64,000 nt of DNA, taken from NCBI RefSeq assembly GCF_900215335.1, contig NZ_OCMT01000004.1, forward strand, positions 620,001-684,000, read 5' to 3'. This document shows positions 1 to 7,656 of this stretch, one piece after another. Source of the stretch: Pedobacter xixiisoli. GTDB lineage: Bacteria > Bacteroidota > Bacteroidia > Sphingobacteriales > Sphingobacteriaceae. How positions within the stretch are numbered: the stretch's first letter is position 1; each line of letters starts with the position of its first letter. Position numbers and translations under genes: made by a program. Under the pieces are notes generated by a model. That model was not told the DNA's origin. It saw only the letters and a program-made list of their open reading frames with translations, and searched no databases.

Positions 1-201
1 GTTGATTTAGGGGATCGTATAAAACTTATGGAAATTAAAGCGGGTAAAACTATTAAAGATGATTTTTTTAAGAGTTTGACATTCTTTGAAAAAATACAAA
101 CTGGCTATCATTTATCTAAATATATCGTATACGGTGGAGATAGTTATAGAAGGCAGTACAATACGCAGGTTTTGCCATGGAATAGGCTAGATGATTTCTA
201 A
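1..201 (+). CDS. C-terminal end of AAA ATPase with DUF4143 domain (partial)
   Basis: The window opens inside a reading frame that runs 66 codons to a TAA stop. The residues fit the extreme C-terminus of the AAA ATPase/DUF4143 family: a nuclease-like MEIKAGKTI strand, a linker, then YIVYGGD and a closing LPWNRLDDF. Full-length family members are about 380-450 residues and have a Walker ATPase at the N-terminus, which is outside this window. The physiological role of these ATPases is poorly defined. The family call rests on the tail alone. Confidence 0.6.
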   Translation, partial: VDLGDRIKLMEIKAGKTIKDDFFKSLTFFEKIQTGYHLSKYIVYGGDSYRRQYNTQVLPWNRLDDF

Positions 202-280
202 CTCTATTAAAAGCTAAAAATCGTCCCAGGTAAGATAACCATATAGAATATTATTTGTAGTTTTACGAATAATTGTAACT

Positions 281-940
281 ATGGAGCAATTTTGGAACCA
301 TCTGCAGCATCTTATTGATCCTGAAAAACTCCTTAGGGAAGGCGGTTTCTATTTGGTTGTTTTCGTTATTTTCGCCGAGACAGGTCTCTTCTTCGGGTTT
401 TTCTTACCAGGAGATTATCTTTTGTTTTTAGCAGGAATGTTCGTAGCAACGGGTAAGTTAGACGTAAATATTTATGTATTAGTTTTCTCGCTAATTGTTG
501 CAGCTATCTCTGGAAATTTCACGGGATATTGGTTCGGTAGAAAGACAGGACCAGTACTGCATACCAGAAAAGACACCTTCTTCTTCAAGAAAAAATTCCT
601 TAAAACCGCAGAAGATTATTACCGTAAGCAAGGTGCTTTTGCTTTAATTATGGGCAGATTTGTGCCGATAGTTAGAACATTTGCGCCAATAGTAGCTGGT
701 TTAATTAAAATGGATTTCAAAAAGTTTGTACTCTATAATATTTCGGGTGCACTTTTATGGATTTGTTCCTTAACTTTGCTGGGTTATTTTTTGGGGAAAA
801 GTTTTTCAAAACAGATTGAAGAGTACTTAGGTTATATCATATTTGGATTTATTGCGATAACAACAATTCCATTAGTAATTACCTTTGTGAAAAATAAAAT
901 ATCAAAGAATACAGACAATTTAGAAGACAAAGAGATTTAA
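281..940 (+). CDS. DedA family inner-membrane protein (SNARE-associated/VTT domain)
   Basis: A 219-residue polytopic membrane protein of the DedA family. Visible family marks are ETGLFFGFFLPGD (residues 33-45), GNFTGYWFGRKTGP (78-91) and GRFVPIVRTFAP (125-136), the last being the conserved arginine-rich re-entrant segment. DedA proteins are linked to undecaprenyl-phosphate or phospholipid recycling, membrane potential and cationic-peptide tolerance. The length is normal. It is the first gene of a tight run with the pyrophosphatase (8-base gap) and the CNNM protein (6-base gap), so co-transcription is likely. The ATG start gives the usual short amphipathic N-terminus before the first membrane segment. 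Confidence 0.9.
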   Translation: MEQFWNHLQHLIDPEKLLREGGFYLVVFVIFAETGLFFGFFLPGDYLLFLAGMFVATGKLDVNIYVLVFSLIVAAISGNFTGYWFGRKTGPVLHTRKDTFFFKKKFLKTAEDYYRKQGAFALIMGRFVPIVRTFAPIVAGLIKMDFKKFVLYNISGALLWICSLTLLGYFLGKSFSKQIEEYLGYIIFGFIAITTIPLVITFVKNKISKNTDNLEDKEI

Positions 941-948
941 AGAAAAAG

Positions 949-1491
949 ATGATTAAAGACGAAACCCATCCGTGGCACAGCGTATCTCCGGGCAGTAATT
1001 TGCCAGAAACAGTAAATGCAATTATCGAAATCCCTAAAGGATCAAAAGCAAAATACGAAATAGATAAAGATTCTAGCTTAATCAAGTTAGACAGAGTATT
1101 GTTCTCATCAGTAATGTATCCAGCTAACTATGGCTTTATTCCACAAACTTATTGTGATGATAAAGATCCTTTAGATATTTTGGTTTTATGTTCTGTAGAT
1201 GTTTACCCAATGACAATTATTGAAGCCAAAGTTGTAGGTGTGATGCACATGATTGACAATGGCGAGCAGGATGATAAAATTATTGCGGTAGCGAAAAATG
1301 ACCCATCTGTTAATTATATTAACGATTTGGGCGAACTGCCTCCACATACAATGAAAGAGATCGTTAAATTCTTTCAAGATTATAAAGATTTAGAAAATAA
1401 ACAGGTAACTATCGAGCATCTACTAGGTGTAAGATATGCCCATAAAGTAATCAATGAAAGTATTGAGCTTTATAACACAACATTTAGATAA
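949..1491 (+). CDS. ppa: Inorganic pyrophosphatase, soluble family I
   Basis: Hydrolyses pyrophosphate to two phosphates in the cytoplasm, pulling biosynthetic reactions forward. The 180 residues match a family I PPase. Visible are the substrate and metal motif DKDPLD (residues 71-76), the EIPKGSKAKYE strand (27-37), YPANYGFIP (57-65) and the acidic cluster near 103-109. It sits 8 bases after the DedA gene and 6 before the CNNM gene, in an apparent three-gene operon. No residue of the core active site appears lost. Confidence 0.95.
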   Translation: MIKDETHPWHSVSPGSNLPETVNAIIEIPKGSKAKYEIDKDSSLIKLDRVLFSSVMYPANYGFIPQTYCDDKDPLDILVLCSVDVYPMTIIEAKVVGVMHMIDNGEQDDKIIAVAKNDPSVNYINDLGELPPHTMKEIVKFFQDYKDLENKQVTIEHLLGVRYAHKVINESIELYNTTFR

Positions 1492-1497
1492 CCTTTA

Positions 1498-2913
1498 ATG
1501 ATTTACTCCGTCAGTACGCCAATAATTGCATTTGTTAGTGCATATCTTCCAAGTCCGGTTTTAGCTGTAATAGCTACGCCCGAAACCGAAAGTGGATCTA
1601 TAGGGTGGCGCCTAATATTTGCATTATTTTTAGTGTTTTTAAACGGATTTTTTGTGGCGGCCGAATTTGCAATTGTGAAGGTTCGGGCGTCACAGATTGA
1701 AATTAAAGCCAAATCTGGTAGCAGAGTTGGAAAAATGGCAAAAAATATCCTACACCATTTAGATGGATATTTGGCAGCTACACAATTAGGTATTACTTTA
1801 GCTTCTCTTGGATTAGGTGTGGTCGGAGAAAAGGTAATGCATGAAATCATTCATGATTCATTAGCGAATTTTGGCGTTGCCGAGGCGTTAATTACCACCA
1901 TATCTACCATTTTGGCGTTTTCTATCATCACCGTTATGCACATTGTATTTGGTGAGTTAGCGCCTAAATCATTAGCGATACAACGTCCGGTTGCTACTAC
2001 GTTGTTTGTATCTTTCCCATTGCAAGGTTTTTATATCTTATTTAGACCGGCTATTTGGCTATTAAATGGCTTAGCCATGATTATTTTAAAGCCATTTGGT
2101 ATTGATACCAGTGCCGGTCATGAATCATTACACAGTAACGAGGAGTTACAATACTTATTAGACCAAGGTAAGGAAAGTGGTGCTTTAGAAGATAATGAGC
2201 ACGAGTTGATTAAAAATGTGTTTGATTTCAATGAGCGTGTGGTGAAGAATATCATGGTTCCCCGCACTAAAATCTCAGGTATTGAATTGAATACTTCGAA
2301 AGATGATGTAGTAGAAAAAATCATCTCTGAAGGTTATTCTCGTATGCCTGTTTACGATGAAATCATTGATAAAATCATCGGTATCATTCACGCAAAGGAT
2401 GTGCTTCCATTATTGGCCAGCCAAAAAGAATGGTCACTGTCAGATATCATCAGAAAACCTTATTTCGTTCCTGAAACTAAAAAAATTAACGATTTGTTAA
2501 GTGAGCTACAACAAAAGCGCATCCAAATTGCCATTGTTTTAGACGAGTTTGGCGGAACAGCTGGGATGGTTACGCTAGAAGATATCGTAGAAGAGATTGT
2601 TGGCGAGATTCAAGATGAGTACGATGAAGAGAAACCAATTGTTGAGAAGGTAACAGATACAGAATTTATCGTTAATGCTTACGCTACGGTATATGATGTT
2701 AATGAGCACTTGCCTCACGATTTGCCTGAAGACGAAGATTTTGATACTGTTGGTGGTTTAGTTTCTCACGCTTTTGGAAAAATTCCTGAAGTAGGAGAGA
2801 GCGAAGAGTGCTATGGTTATCTGTTCACTATTCTTAAAAAGACAGAGCAAAATATCGAAACTGTAAAGCTAGAAATTGTCATAAATAAAAGTGACATGGT
2901 AGATTTACATTAA
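1498..2913 (+). CDS. CNNM/CorC-HlyC family membrane protein (DUF21 + CBS pair + transporter-associated domain)
   Basis: A 471-residue protein with the standard layout: a DUF21/CNNM membrane region (about residues 35-200, beginning FLNGFFVAAEFAIVKVRASQ), a CBS-domain pair (about 215-340, including IMVPRTKI and YSRMPVYDE), and a C-terminal CorC_HlyC domain (about 355-440). Family members are magnesium/cobalt efflux or export proteins, often mislabelled hemolysins. The extra 30 residues before the first DUF21 helix are hydrophobic and may act as a signal or first membrane segment. It is the third gene of the DedA-ppa run. The transported ion cannot be read from the sequence. Confidence 0.88.
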   Translation: MIYSVSTPIIAFVSAYLPSPVLAVIATPETESGSIGWRLIFALFLVFLNGFFVAAEFAIVKVRASQIEIKAKSGSRVGKMAKNILHHLDGYLAATQLGITLASLGLGVVGEKVMHEIIHDSLANFGVAEALITTISTILAFSIITVMHIVFGELAPKSLAIQRPVATTLFVSFPLQGFYILFRPAIWLLNGLAMIILKPFGIDTSAGHESLHSNEELQYLLDQGKESGALEDNEHELIKNVFDFNERVVKNIMVPRTKISGIELNTSKDDVVEKIISEGYSRMPVYDEIIDKIIGIIHAKDVLPLLASQKEWSLSDIIRKPYFVPETKKINDLLSELQQKRIQIAIVLDEFGGTAGMVTLEDIVEEIVGEIQDEYDEEKPIVEKVTDTEFIVNAYATVYDVNEHLPHDLPEDEDFDTVGGLVSHAFGKIPEVGESEECYGYLFTILKKTEQNIETVKLEIVINKSDMVDLH

Positions 2914-2984
2914 GCTAGGTTAACTGTCAAATCGTTTAACTGTTAATTGTCGAGACGAATAGAAATCTAATTGTTCTAGTGGTT

Positions 2985-3014
2985 TTTGGCTATGTATTTT
3001 ACTTTTTAATTTTG
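2985..3014 (+). promoter_or_regulatory. Bacteroidota-type promoter for rsmE
   Basis: TTTG at 2985-2988 and TAATTTTG at 3007-3014 are 18 bases apart, matching the -33 TTTG and -7 TAnnTTTG consensus of the Bacteroidota primary sigma factor. The rsmE ATG follows 16 bases later. This is the most complete promoter in the window. Confidence 0.6.
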
Positions 3015-3030
3015 ACTTTTAACTTCAAGG

Positions 3031-3738
3031 ATGCATTTATTCTACACACCAGATATTAACGCCAATACTTATACTTTAAGCGAAGAGGAAAGCAACCACT
3101 GCAATAAAGTGTTGCGCCTAAAGCAGGGGGATAGGGTTAATTTAATTGATGGTGTAGGTGGATTGTACACGGCGGAAATCGCTGAAGCAACTAAAAGAGC
3201 TGTACATTTAAATATCATCGATAAGCAAAGCGAATTTGGTAAGCGTAACCATTACTTACATATTGCTATTGCGCCTACAAAAAATATCGACAGGCTGGAG
3301 TGGTTCTTGGAAAAAGCAACCGAGATAGGGATTGATGAAATTACACCCATTATTTGCGACCGTTCTGAACGTAAAATCATAAAGCAAGACAGGTTAGAGA
3401 AAGTAATCACCTCTGCCGTTAAACAGTCGCTAACTGCCTATCACCCTAAAATTAATACTGCAATTTCTCTTAAGGATTTCATTAAGCAGAGCGAAGCTGA
3501 TGATAAATTAATTGCACATTGTATTGATGAAGATGATAGAGAAGCCATTGCAGGGATCGTTAAGCCTCATCAAAAATATCTTATCCTTATTGGCCCAGAG
3601 GGCGATTTTACTCCCAAAGAAATTGAACTTGCTTTGCAAAGCGGATTTAAACCAGTAACTTTAGGCAACACCCGCCTACGTACAGAAACTGCTGGTTTGG
3701 CGGCTTGTTTTGAAGTTAATTTTTTAAATAGGGGTTAA
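3031..3738 (+). CDS. rsmE: 16S rRNA (uracil-1498-N3)-methyltransferase
   Basis: SAM-dependent methylation of U1498 in 16S rRNA. The 235 residues have the RsmE layout: an N-terminal PUA-like domain (LSEEESNHCNKVLRLKQGD, residues 17-35) and a C-terminal trefoil-knot SPOUT domain. The knot signatures LIGPEGDFTPKEIE and LGNTRLRTETAGLAA are clear. The gene has its own promoter and its TAA overlaps the ATG of the following DUF4159 gene by one base, so the two are translationally coupled. Confidence 0.93.
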   Translation: MHLFYTPDINANTYTLSEEESNHCNKVLRLKQGDRVNLIDGVGGLYTAEIAEATKRAVHLNIIDKQSEFGKRNHYLHIAIAPTKNIDRLEWFLEKATEIGIDEITPIICDRSERKIIKQDRLEKVITSAVKQSLTAYHPKINTAISLKDFIKQSEADDKLIAHCIDEDDREAIAGIVKPHQKYLILIGPEGDFTPKEIELALQSGFKPVTLGNTRLRTETAGLAACFEVNFLNRG

Positions 3739-4460
3739 TGAAGTGGTCAGTTTTCAGTAATCAGTTTCCAGTTTTAAAACCATTTAAAGGTTCACTTAGG
3801 TGTGCTGCTCAATTTTTACTTTTCACTTTTACCTTTTTACTTATTACGGCCTTTACCTTTCCTCCAACTTACAAAATAGGCAAACTTAAATATGCTGGTG
3901 GCGGCGATTGGTATGCGAATAGAACTGCTTTGCCCAATCTTGTAGCCTTTTGCAATAAAAACATCGCTACTAACTTTGCTGCCGAAGAAGGAATTGTAGA
4001 AGTGGGAAGCGCAGAACTATACAATTACCCATTTGTGTATATGACTGGGCATGGGAACGTGACATTTAATGCTCAAGAAGTCGCGAATTTGAGAAAATAT
4101 CTGATTGGCGGTGGTTTTCTTCATATCGATGATAATTATGGCTTAGATAAGTTTATTCGCCCCCAAATGAAGAAAGTATTTCCGGAGCTGGAGTTTGTGG
4201 AGTTGCCAGCTAATCATAAAATCTACCATCAAAAGTTTAAATTTTCAAATGGGCTTCCGAAAATCCATGAACACGATAATAAACGTCCGCAAGGTTTTGC
4301 TCTGATATATAAAGGACGTGTGGTTTGCTATTATTCTTATGAATGCGATTTAGGCAATGGTTGGGAGGATTATGGCACTTATCCTTCGGACACCCAAGAA
4401 AGTAGGAATAATGCGCTAAAAATGGGTGCAAATTTGATTCAGTACGCTTTAACCAATTAA
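3738..4460 (+). CDS. DUF4159 domain-containing exported protein
   Basis: The C-terminal 190 residues match DUF4159 proteins of Bacteroidota (GKLKYAGGGDWYAN, then YMTGHGNVTF and a GGGFLHIDDNYG motif). The fold resembles a glutamine-amidotransferase-like Rossmann domain; its function is unknown. The N-terminus is odd. The first 22 residues are encoded by a TCAGTTTTCAGTAATCAG-type low-complexity phrase, and the hydrophobic segment at about residues 26-42 by a T/C-rich phrase. The signal sequence may thus have been rebuilt from repeat DNA. The ATG overlaps the rsmE stop; no other ATG occurs before residue 100, though GTG codons exist. The biotin carrier follows 3 bases later. Confidence 0.75.
   Translation: MKWSVFSNQFPVLKPFKGSLRCAAQFLLFTFTFLLITAFTFPPTYKIGKLKYAGGGDWYANRTALPNLVAFCNKNIATNFAAEEGIVEVGSAELYNYPFVYMTGHGNVTFNAQEVANLRKYLIGGGFLHIDDNYGLDKFIRPQMKKVFPELEFVELPANHKIYHQKFKFSNGLPKIHEHDNKRPQGFALIYKGRVVCYYSYECDLGNGWEDYGTYPSDTQESRNNALKMGANLIQYALTN
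3742..3776 (+). repeat. 'Cagtttcagt' phrase repeat inside the DUF4159 gene start
   Basis: The bases here are near-tandem copies of TCAGTTTTCAG/TAATCAGTTTCCAG, a low-complexity wording usually found between genes in such genomes. A second T/C-rich phrase (CTTTTCACTTTTACC) follows at about 3809-3840. Both are read in frame as the N-terminus of the DUF4159 protein. Confidence 0.5.
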
Positions 4461-4463
4461 CTT

Positions 4464-4964
4464 ATGAACAAAGTAACTGTAAATAGTCAATTTCATTTTG
4501 ATGTTGACGTTGTAAACGAAGTTTTGCAAGTGAATAGCCAAAGTGTTGATTTAGATGTATTGAGCCTAAATGAAAAGTCAAGTCATATTTTGCATAAAAG
4601 CAAATCTTACAATGTTGAAGTGGTAGAATTTGACAAAGCCGAAAAGCTGGCTAAGATCAAGGTGAATGGCACTGAGTATCAAGTCCAGGTTACTACTCAA
4701 TTAGACTTATTGTTAAAGCAGTTGGGTTTAGATAACTTGAATGCCAACAAAATAGCCCAAATTAAAGCGCCTATGCCTGGTTTGGTTTTAAATATACTGG
4801 TTAAGGAAGGAGACGAAGTGAAGAAAGGCGATAGCTTGGTGGTTTTAGAAGCAATGAAAATGGAGAACATTATCAAATCTCCAGCTGACGCTATAATAAA
4901 GAAAATAGAGGTAAAGCAGGGGGATAAGATAGAGAAAAATACAGTGCTGATACAGTTTGGTTAA
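4464..4964 (+). CDS. Biotin/lipoyl-attachment carrier protein (acyl-CoA carboxylase biotin carboxyl carrier type)
   Basis: A 166-residue protein whose last 70 residues form a biotinyl domain, with the biotinylated lysine K132 in EAMKMEN (residues 129-135) and the APMPGLV strand before it. Residues 1-95 are the extended N-terminal part seen in carriers of acetyl/propionyl-CoA carboxylase complexes in Bacteroidota. No biotin carboxylase or carboxyltransferase gene is adjacent, so its partners must lie elsewhere. The start ATG is 3 bases after the DUF4159 stop. Confidence 0.87.
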   Translation: MNKVTVNSQFHFDVDVVNEVLQVNSQSVDLDVLSLNEKSSHILHKSKSYNVEVVEFDKAEKLAKIKVNGTEYQVQVTTQLDLLLKQLGLDNLNANKIAQIKAPMPGLVLNILVKEGDEVKKGDSLVVLEAMKMENIIKSPADAIIKKIEVKQGDKIEKNTVLIQFG

Positions 4965-5030
4965 CGAGCAATTTTGTAAAAGTGACTTACTTTATGATAA
5001 AAATTAACTGCTATTTCCAAGTAATGTGAA

Positions 5031-5076
5031 AAAACAATAAAGCCCCGAAATTAAATTTCGGGGCTTTATTGTTTTT
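5031..5076. terminator. Bidirectional terminator between biotin carrier and ilvE
   Basis: A long perfect hairpin: the arm ACAATAAAGCCCCGAAA (about 5034-5050) pairs with its complement at about 5056-5072. There is an A tract before and a T tract after, so it can end transcripts from both convergent genes. Confidence 0.85.
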
Positions 5077-5089
5077 ATGCTGAATGTGA

Positions 5090-6157
5090 TTAAGAAATCA
5101 CCCAGTTCCAGCCAAAAGTATCTGGAGCTAAACCATATTTTATATCGTTTAACTTTTTAGCAATACCATTTGAGATATTTCTTGAAGCCACATCAGTTAA
5201 GGTATAAGTTTTGCCTTCGTAACCTATTTCACCGATATGCGTAACCGTAGCAGCAGTACCAGCAGCAAATGCTTCTGTTAATTTACCGTTTTCAATGCCT
5301 TCGATGATTTCCTTAACAGATAACCTTCTTTCTTCCACTTCAACGCCATCAGCTTTTGCTAATTGGATGATAGTATCTCTAGTTACACCGTCTAAAACCG
5401 TAGTTCTAACCGCAGGAGTTACTAATTTGCCATCAATTACAAACATTAAGTTTGCAGTTCCAGCTTCTTCAATAAACTCATGTGTTTGGGCATCAGTCCA
5501 AATTAACTGGTCGAAACCTTCTTTTCTAGCCACCTCAAATGGATATAACGAACGAGCGTAATTTCCTGCTGTTTTAGCATAACCCACACCGCCATCATCA
5601 GCTCTAGTGAATTCAGTTTCTACTTTAACTCTTAAAGCTTTGTTGTAGTATTTGCCAGTTGGCGTAGTTAAAATCGCAAATGTATAGCTGTCCGATGGTC
5701 TTACACCTAAGTAAGGGTCGGTAGCATACATTACTGGTCTAATATAAAGTGCGTAATCTTCTTGGTTAGGTACCCATTTTTCATCAACGTTAATTAACGC
5801 AGCCATACCTTGCATGAAGATTTCCTCTGGAACTTCGGCCATGGCCATTCTCGATGCCGATTTATTAAACCGCAGGAAGTTTTTGTCAGCTCTGAAGATG
5901 CTGATTTTACCGTCAGGTAGTCTGTAGGCTTTAATGCCTTCAAAAATAGCTTGTCCGTAATGCAGCGCAGAAATTGCTGGGCTCATCGGGATTGGGCCAT
6001 AAGGAACTACTCTAGGATTTTTCCATACACCATCCTCATAGTCACACAAAAACATGTGGTCGGTAAACACTTTACCGAATGGTAACTCTGAAAAATCAGT
6101 AACTGTAAGGCGAGTTTGCTCAACCTTGGTTACTTTGATGTCTATTGTTTCGGTCAT
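5090..6157 (-). CDS. ilvE: Branched-chain amino acid aminotransferase
   Basis: PLP-dependent transamination between branched-chain amino acids and 2-oxoglutarate, the last step of Ile/Leu/Val synthesis. The 355 residues fit the longer (type II, eukaryote-like) BCAT of fold IV. The PLP lysine is K195 in GYAKTAGNYA; YGQAIFEGIKAYR (67-79) and EEAGTANLMFV (230-240) are the expected substrate and cofactor loops. It stands alone, facing the biotin carrier across a terminator. Its probable promoter box lies 159 bases upstream, and a repeat element occupies the leader. Confidence 0.95.
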   Translation of the reverse strand: MTETIDIKVTKVEQTRLTVTDFSELPFGKVFTDHMFLCDYEDGVWKNPRVVPYGPIPMSPAISALHYGQAIFEGIKAYRLPDGKISIFRADKNFLRFNKSASRMAMAEVPEEIFMQGMAALINVDEKWVPNQEDYALYIRPVMYATDPYLGVRPSDSYTFAILTTPTGKYYNKALRVKVETEFTRADDGGVGYAKTAGNYARSLYPFEVARKEGFDQLIWTDAQTHEFIEEAGTANLMFVIDGKLVTPAVRTTVLDGVTRDTIIQLAKADGVEVEERRLSVKEIIEGIENGKLTEAFAAGTAATVTHIGEIGYEGKTYTLTDVASRNISNGIAKKLNDIKYGLAPDTFGWNWVIS

Positions 6158-6190
6158 TTTATAGAAGTTATTAAGGAAGCCCTAGCGCTG

Positions 6191-6284
6191 CCGTCATTTC
6201 GACTGGAGTGAAACGGAATGGAGAAATCTTTTGATATAATTTAAAGGTTTCTCGGCTACACTACGTTTCGCTCGAAATGACGGC
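6191..6284. repeat. GTCAT-ended inverted repeat, 'ATTTCGA' type
   Basis: Outer arms GCCGTCATTTCGA and TCGAAATGACGGC are exact complements. The interior contains GGAGAAATCTTT, roughly complemented by AAGGTTTCTC. About 94 bp, between the presumed ilvE promoter and its ATG. A related copy is at 55449-55557. Confidence 0.8.
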
Positions 6285-6315
6285 CGTTTGAGCGACCTCG
6301 TTATTTAATTTGCTG

Positions 6316-6323
6316 CAAAAGTA
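6316..6323 (-). promoter_or_regulatory. -7 box for ilvE
   Basis: Read on the minus strand this is TACTTTTG, matching TAnnTTTG. It implies a leader of about 150 bases for ilvE that contains the inverted repeat. I see no clear -33 element at the ideal spacing. Confidence 0.4.
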
Positions 6324-6359
6324 CTAAAAATCATTGTTTTTTAGCTTCTTACAACGAAA

Positions 6360-7325
6360 TTAATGTTTGCTTTTGAGTGTCTGCAACACACTAAGTACCC
6401 ATCCTTTGCCCCACTCTTCCATCTGTTCTTCAGTCCATAAGAAAGGGTAGAAAATTCGTTTTTGAAAACGCGGAGGCAAATATTTCTGCCAATTGGTTCC
6501 ACCTGTTGCGGCAATGTCTACAGGATCTTTTTCTAGGTAACGCACAGCGGATTTGTAATGCGATAGAGGCCATTCTACGTTCACGTACAAATCTAACTTA
6601 CGCAATTCTTCGGCTAGCAAAGTTATATCCTCGCCTTTAGCTTCCAACTGTTTGTAAAGCGATGCGAAATTGCTGTGTTCTCTTTCTTTGGCCAGCGCCA
6701 AAAACTGAGTCGCATATTTGCTGATGAATTGTTTTAAGGTTAGCGTTTGTTTGCCGCTAGAAAGTTCTGTAGCGCCGAATTTCCAATAAATGTGCTCGAA
6801 TTTTTCTTCGATAGAGGCATTGGACAATTCTTCTCTTTTGCTCTTATCTACCAGTTGGGTAAAATCTGTTGCTGATATTTCTATCATACGGTATTGCCCA
6901 CTTTGAAAACCACTAGCTGGCAACAACGACATACGGAATTTCAAGAATTGTTCCTTTTCCATGCCATTCACCATTACTTCGAAGGAGGTAGTTAAGGCAT
7001 TGAAATAAGCATTAATTCTTTTTACTCGTTCGGTGAAGAATTTTGCAGTTAGATTTTCGTGTTGGGCGATTTGCTTGCATTCATGTAACGAAAGCTTAAA
7101 ATATAGCTCCGTAATCTGATGATACATGATGAAAATTTCCTCATCTGGAAACGGGGTTTTCGGACTTTGTAAACTCAGCAAAGTATCCAAATGAATATAA
7201 TCCCAATAAGTGAGGAAATCTGCGTATAAAAGGCCATCTAGGTAAGAGACCATATCTTGTCCCATGGCTTCGTATTTTTCTTGAAGCAGGGAGATTTTTT
7301 CTTTGATTTGTGGAGTTAGTTCCAT
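6360..7325 (-). CDS. kynA: Tryptophan 2,3-dioxygenase family protein
   Basis: Heme enzyme opening the indole ring of tryptophan to N-formylkynurenine. The 321 residues keep the family signatures: FIMYHQITELYFKL (residues 65-78, with the distal histidine H69), FRMSLLPASGFQSGQYRMIE (130-149, with R131 for the substrate carboxylate), a candidate proximal heme ligand H256 in SHYKSAVR, and the ATGGTN loop (273-278). The length is a little above the 280-300 residues of proteobacterial enzymes. No other kynurenine-pathway gene is in the window. Confidence 0.85.
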   Translation of the reverse strand: MELTPQIKEKISLLQEKYEAMGQDMVSYLDGLLYADFLTYWDYIHLDTLLSLQSPKTPFPDEEIFIMYHQITELYFKLSLHECKQIAQHENLTAKFFTERVKRINAYFNALTTSFEVMVNGMEKEQFLKFRMSLLPASGFQSGQYRMIEISATDFTQLVDKSKREELSNASIEEKFEHIYWKFGATELSSGKQTLTLKQFISKYATQFLALAKEREHSNFASLYKQLEAKGEDITLLAEELRKLDLYVNVEWPLSHYKSAVRYLEKDPVDIAATGGTNWQKYLPPRFQKRIFYPFLWTEEQMEEWGKGWVLSVLQTLKSKH

Positions 7326-7656
7326 GTTGTTTTGTCTTTAAGTGTTTAATAACCTTCTTAGCTCAGACAATATGCATCTGCAACTATATGTCCCCTTTGG
7401 AGAGTTTGTTCCGAGTATTCGGAAGGAAGGGGGAGGAATTATTTCAGTGTTAAAAAGACAATAACTAGCTGGGCCTATCTATGATAAGCGTAAAATTGGA
7501 AATCCGTATCCACGATGATAAAATCATTTATAAGTTTTTAGCCGTTTTGTCATTCTGAGCGCAGCGAAGCATCTATAAGTTCTTGCGATAAAGAAACAGA
7601 TTCTTCGCTGCGCTCAGAATGACAGGGTGCTTAATCCTGCAAAATTTTAATTAAAC
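7326..7656. other. Intergenic stretch with an inverted repeat only
   Basis: 331 bases between the SerB-like gene and tryptophan dioxygenase, both on the minus strand. It holds the inverted repeat at 7549-7624. I see no TAnnTTTG box, no RNA gene and no credible small reading frame in the rest. Confidence 0.5.
7549..7624. repeat. GTCAT-ended inverted repeat, 'TCTGAGCGCAGCGAAG' type
   Basis: GTCATTCTGAGCGCAGCGAA pairs exactly with TTCGCTGCGCTCAGAATGAC across a spacer of about 35 bases. Same end sequence as the elements at 6191 and 20479, but a different internal word. Confidence 0.85.
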
